Assembly: GCA_963801035.1 (NCBI GenBank)
Contig: CAWDDF010000003.1
Location: 682,001-746,000 of the forward strand
DNA: 64,000 nucleotides
Source: JACCZX01 sp963801035
GTDB lineage: Bacteria; Pseudomonadota; Gammaproteobacteria; Burkholderiales; Burkholderiaceae_F
Reading direction: 5' to 3'
The notes under the pieces are model-generated. The model searched no databases and was not told where the DNA came from. It was given only the letters and a program-made list of their open reading frames with translations. Of the stretch, positions 62,482 through 64,000 are shown in pieces (position 1 is the stretch's first letter; each line of letters starts with the position of its first letter). Both the position numbers and the translations under genes were made by a program.

Positions 62482-63228
62482 CTACCAAAGCTTGACGCAA
62501 GGTCCGATCAGAGCGAACTCGCCAGGGGTCGCACCCGCCCGCGCGGGCCCATTTTCAAAAGACACCGCCAGCCGTGTCACATTGGAAAGCAGTTTCTCCG
62601 ATGTAGCACTCATCTCAAACGACGTGTTGCCTGGCGGCTTGGCTGGGACGGCTACGCCAATAGGAAAAGCGGCACCGTCTTTTGGCAGCGCCCATATCTG
62701 CGCAACCTTACCCGCGGGTACCGCTACCGGACGCAGCGATTTGACGGTGACTCTAGTGCCATGGCGGGTCGAGCTGATCAACAACGTGGGCAAGCCTTCA
62801 CGGTCAAGTAACAGACCGACGTAGCTTTGCGGCAGCGCCTGCTCGCGTTGCGCAAGCTCGTCGAGGGAAACGAAAGCACCCGGCATTAGCTGCACGAGCG
62901 CAATCGTCAATGCCGCGCCGAACGCAAAGCCGAGCGCCGGCTTCCAGAAACTCGACCACCAAGAACGGTGCGAGCCGCGACCCACTGCAACCGATGCCGC
63001 TGATGCAATACGCGCTTCGGTTGCAGTCCACACGCGCAACGGCGGCTCGACCGGCGGTACCGATGCCGCAAGCGATGCGAATCGCTGTTCCCAGCCATGC
63101 ACGGCAGCGCGCGCGGCAGCAGACTCGATCAACACTTTCTCGAAGCGACGCCGTGCGGCACCGTGCAGCGTGCCGAGCACATACTCGGACGCCAGACGAT
63201 CGAGCAGATCGGCGCGGTTGTAATTCAC
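62482..63228 (-). CDS. Anti-sigma factor, RskA-type
   Basis: A 248-residue single-span membrane protein. The N-terminal cytoplasmic part (LLDRLASEYVLGTLHGAAR) is the usual anti-sigma start; one hydrophobic span (LGFAFGAALTIALVQLMPG, about 102-120); then a periplasmic RskA domain (QALPQSYVGLLL, KVAQIWALPKDGAAFPIGV). GTG 63228 overlaps the sigma gene stop as GTGA and has GGAGAA upstream. It holds the paired ECF sigma factor at the membrane. The signal is unknown. Confidence 0.9.
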   Translation of the reverse strand: MNYNRADLLDRLASEYVLGTLHGAARRRFEKVLIESAAARAAVHGWEQRFASLAASVPPVEPPLRVWTATEARIASAASVAVGRGSHRSWWSSFWKPALGFAFGAALTIALVQLMPGAFVSLDELAQREQALPQSYVGLLLDREGLPTLLISSTRHGTRVTVKSLRPVAVPAGKVAQIWALPKDGAAFPIGVAVPAKPPGNTSFEMSATSEKLLSNVTRLAVSFENGPARAGATPGEFALIGPCVKLW

Positions 63229-63791
63229 TGACTGTTCTCCATGCACTTCTTCAATCGTTCAAGCCCACGCCGCACCCATGCCTTGACACTTCCCAACGGC
63301 GCGCGCATATGTGCCGCTACTTCAGAGTGCGACATGCCCTGGTAGTACGCGAGCGCGAGGCATTGGCGATGCGACGCGTCAAGCGCTTCCATGCAGCCGC
63401 GGATCGCCATCGCTTCGGTCGCCTGCGTCAGCAATTGCAGCGGGCTCGGCCGCTCGTCCTGAACTTCGATCTCCTCGCCATCCGCAGTCATCGGCATCGC
63501 CGTTTCATGACGCACGGACGCGCTGCGCAACACGTCGAGTGCCTTGTTGCGAACGATCGAAATCATCCACGTCATCGGCTGGCCGCTCGCCGCCTGATAA
63601 CTGCCTGCGTGATGCCAGACACTGACGAATGCCTCCTGCAGAACATCCTCTGCCACATCGCGCCGACTCAATATACGAAGCGCGACGCCAAACAGATGCG
63701 CACTGGTGGCTTGATAGACGCGTGCGAATGCCGCGCGATCGCCGAGGGCGACGCGGGCAAGATCCTTTTGCAGCTGTGCTGAATCGGTCAT
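63225..63791 (-). CDS. ECF sigma factor (SigK-like)
   Basis: A 188-residue extracytoplasmic-function sigma factor. Sigma2 includes FARVYQATSAHLFGVALRIL, RDVAEDVLQEAFVSVWHHAG and GQPMTWMISIVRNKALDVLR; sigma4 has ALDASHRQCLALAYYQGMSHSEVAAHM and PLGSVKAWVRRGLERLK. It is coupled to the RskA-type anti-sigma gene by a 4-base overlap. ATG 63791 gives the standard length. The genes it controls are not shown here; the Lipoprotein_15 gene downstream is a candidate. Confidence 0.93.
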   Translation of the reverse strand: MTDSAQLQKDLARVALGDRAAFARVYQATSAHLFGVALRILSRRDVAEDVLQEAFVSVWHHAGSYQAASGQPMTWMISIVRNKALDVLRSASVRHETAMPMTADGEEIEVQDERPSPLQLLTQATEAMAIRGCMEALDASHRQCLALAYYQGMSHSEVAAHMRAPLGSVKAWVRRGLERLKKCMENSQ

Positions 63792-63873
63792 CGACACCGC
63801 CGAAAGTGTAGGTCGAAACTCCCGCCCTTCACTGCGGCCAATTACACTCCGCCCGCGCCGCGGTGGAGGTAGG

Positions 63874-64000
63874 GTGTCCGAGCAATCAACGAGTTCGACG
63901 ACAGTAGTACGCCACTTCAGACAGATTCTGCTATGGCCGCTGCAGTTGATGCCGATCCGCCCCGGCACCCAGATTCAGGAGCACTGGGAGCTGCTCGATC
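63874..64000 (+). CDS. Unidentified protein, 5' part only
   Basis: GTG 63874 with GGAGG five bases upstream opens a frame that runs off the window (42 residues). It reads VVRHFRQILLWPLQLMPIRP and continues with charged residues (QEHWELLD). It begins divergent from the sigma factor gene by 82 bases. I do not recognise the family; the membrane-associated look of RQILLWPLQLM is suggestive only. Confidence 0.55.
   Translation, partial: MSEQSTSSTTVVRHFRQILLWPLQLMPIRPGTQIQEHWELLD

Noticed and set aside
1..64000. CRISPR arrays, insertion sequences, prophage, rRNA
   Set aside because: No regularly spaced repeats, transposase, integrase, phage structural genes or rRNA sequence seen.

Overview
The window looks like a stretch of a free-living betaproteobacterial chromosome, probably Burkholderiales-related. 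The reasons are its high G+C, dense overlapping operons, a MetX-type homoserine acyltransferase, three Bug-type (tripartite tricarboxylate transporter) solute receptors, periplasmic-glucan genes opgGH, a respiratory formate dehydrogenase with its own selenocysteine machinery, and a PEP-CTERM protein. I see no rRNA, CRISPR array, phage or insertion sequence. The one RNA gene is tRNA-Sec.

Layout. (1) 1-13.2 kb: partial metX reading leftwards, divergent from a rightward leucine/isovalerate catabolic run: GST, DinB-like protein, methylcrotonyl-CoA carboxylase beta (liuB), acyl-CoA dehydrogenase, methylglutaconyl-CoA hydratase (liuC), DUF4126, methylcrotonyl-CoA carboxylase alpha (liuD), then, after a convergent AI-2E permease fusion, HMG-CoA lyase (liuE), a thioesterase, DUF1289 and an MBL hydrolase. 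Together these take isovaleryl-CoA to acetoacetate and acetyl-CoA. (2) 13.4-23.7 kb, leftward: fdoG(Sec)-fdoH-fdoI-fdhE-selA-selB-tRNA-Sec, followed by a lipoyl-carrier (GcvH-like) gene overlapping a DsrE-like gene. The cassette encodes a selenoprotein and the parts needed to insert selenocysteine, apart from selD. (3) 23.9-25.3 kb: DUF3455 lipoprotein and a DUF1801 protein with a histone-H1-like tail. (4) 25.3-35.2 kb, leftward: a carboxylate ABC importer (livGHMKF) flanked by two acyl-CoA ligases, with a divergent Crp/Fnr-type regulator preceded by a perfect palindrome. (5) 35.4-43.4 kb: small membrane/exported proteins, opgGH, aldo/keto reductase, Bug receptor, DUF3072, histidine phosphatase. 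(6) 43.5-56.2 kb: Lhr helicase, DUF5996, Ca2+/H+ antiporter, a Bug-MmgE/PrpD-hydroxyacid dehydrogenase-epimerase cassette, YjbQ, sulfatase. (7) 56.4-64 kb: cyclase-STAND-TPR regulator, PEP-CTERM protein, DUF1801, Bug receptor, PQ-loop protein, and an anti-sigma/ECF sigma pair with a Lipoprotein_15 protein.

Sequence quality matters here. At least eight otherwise well-conserved genes are broken by single-base shifts. Almost all are cured by deleting one base, and three such edits within 30 bases restore livM while three more restore the livK signal peptide. This pattern fits insertion errors in the assembly better than decay, so I annotate these as single genes with frameshifts. The most interesting biology is the selenocysteine-formate dehydrogenase cassette with its trailing lipoyl-carrier/DsrE pair, the permease fused to a cobalamin-binding-like module, and a relic copy of the liuD start just upstream of liuD.
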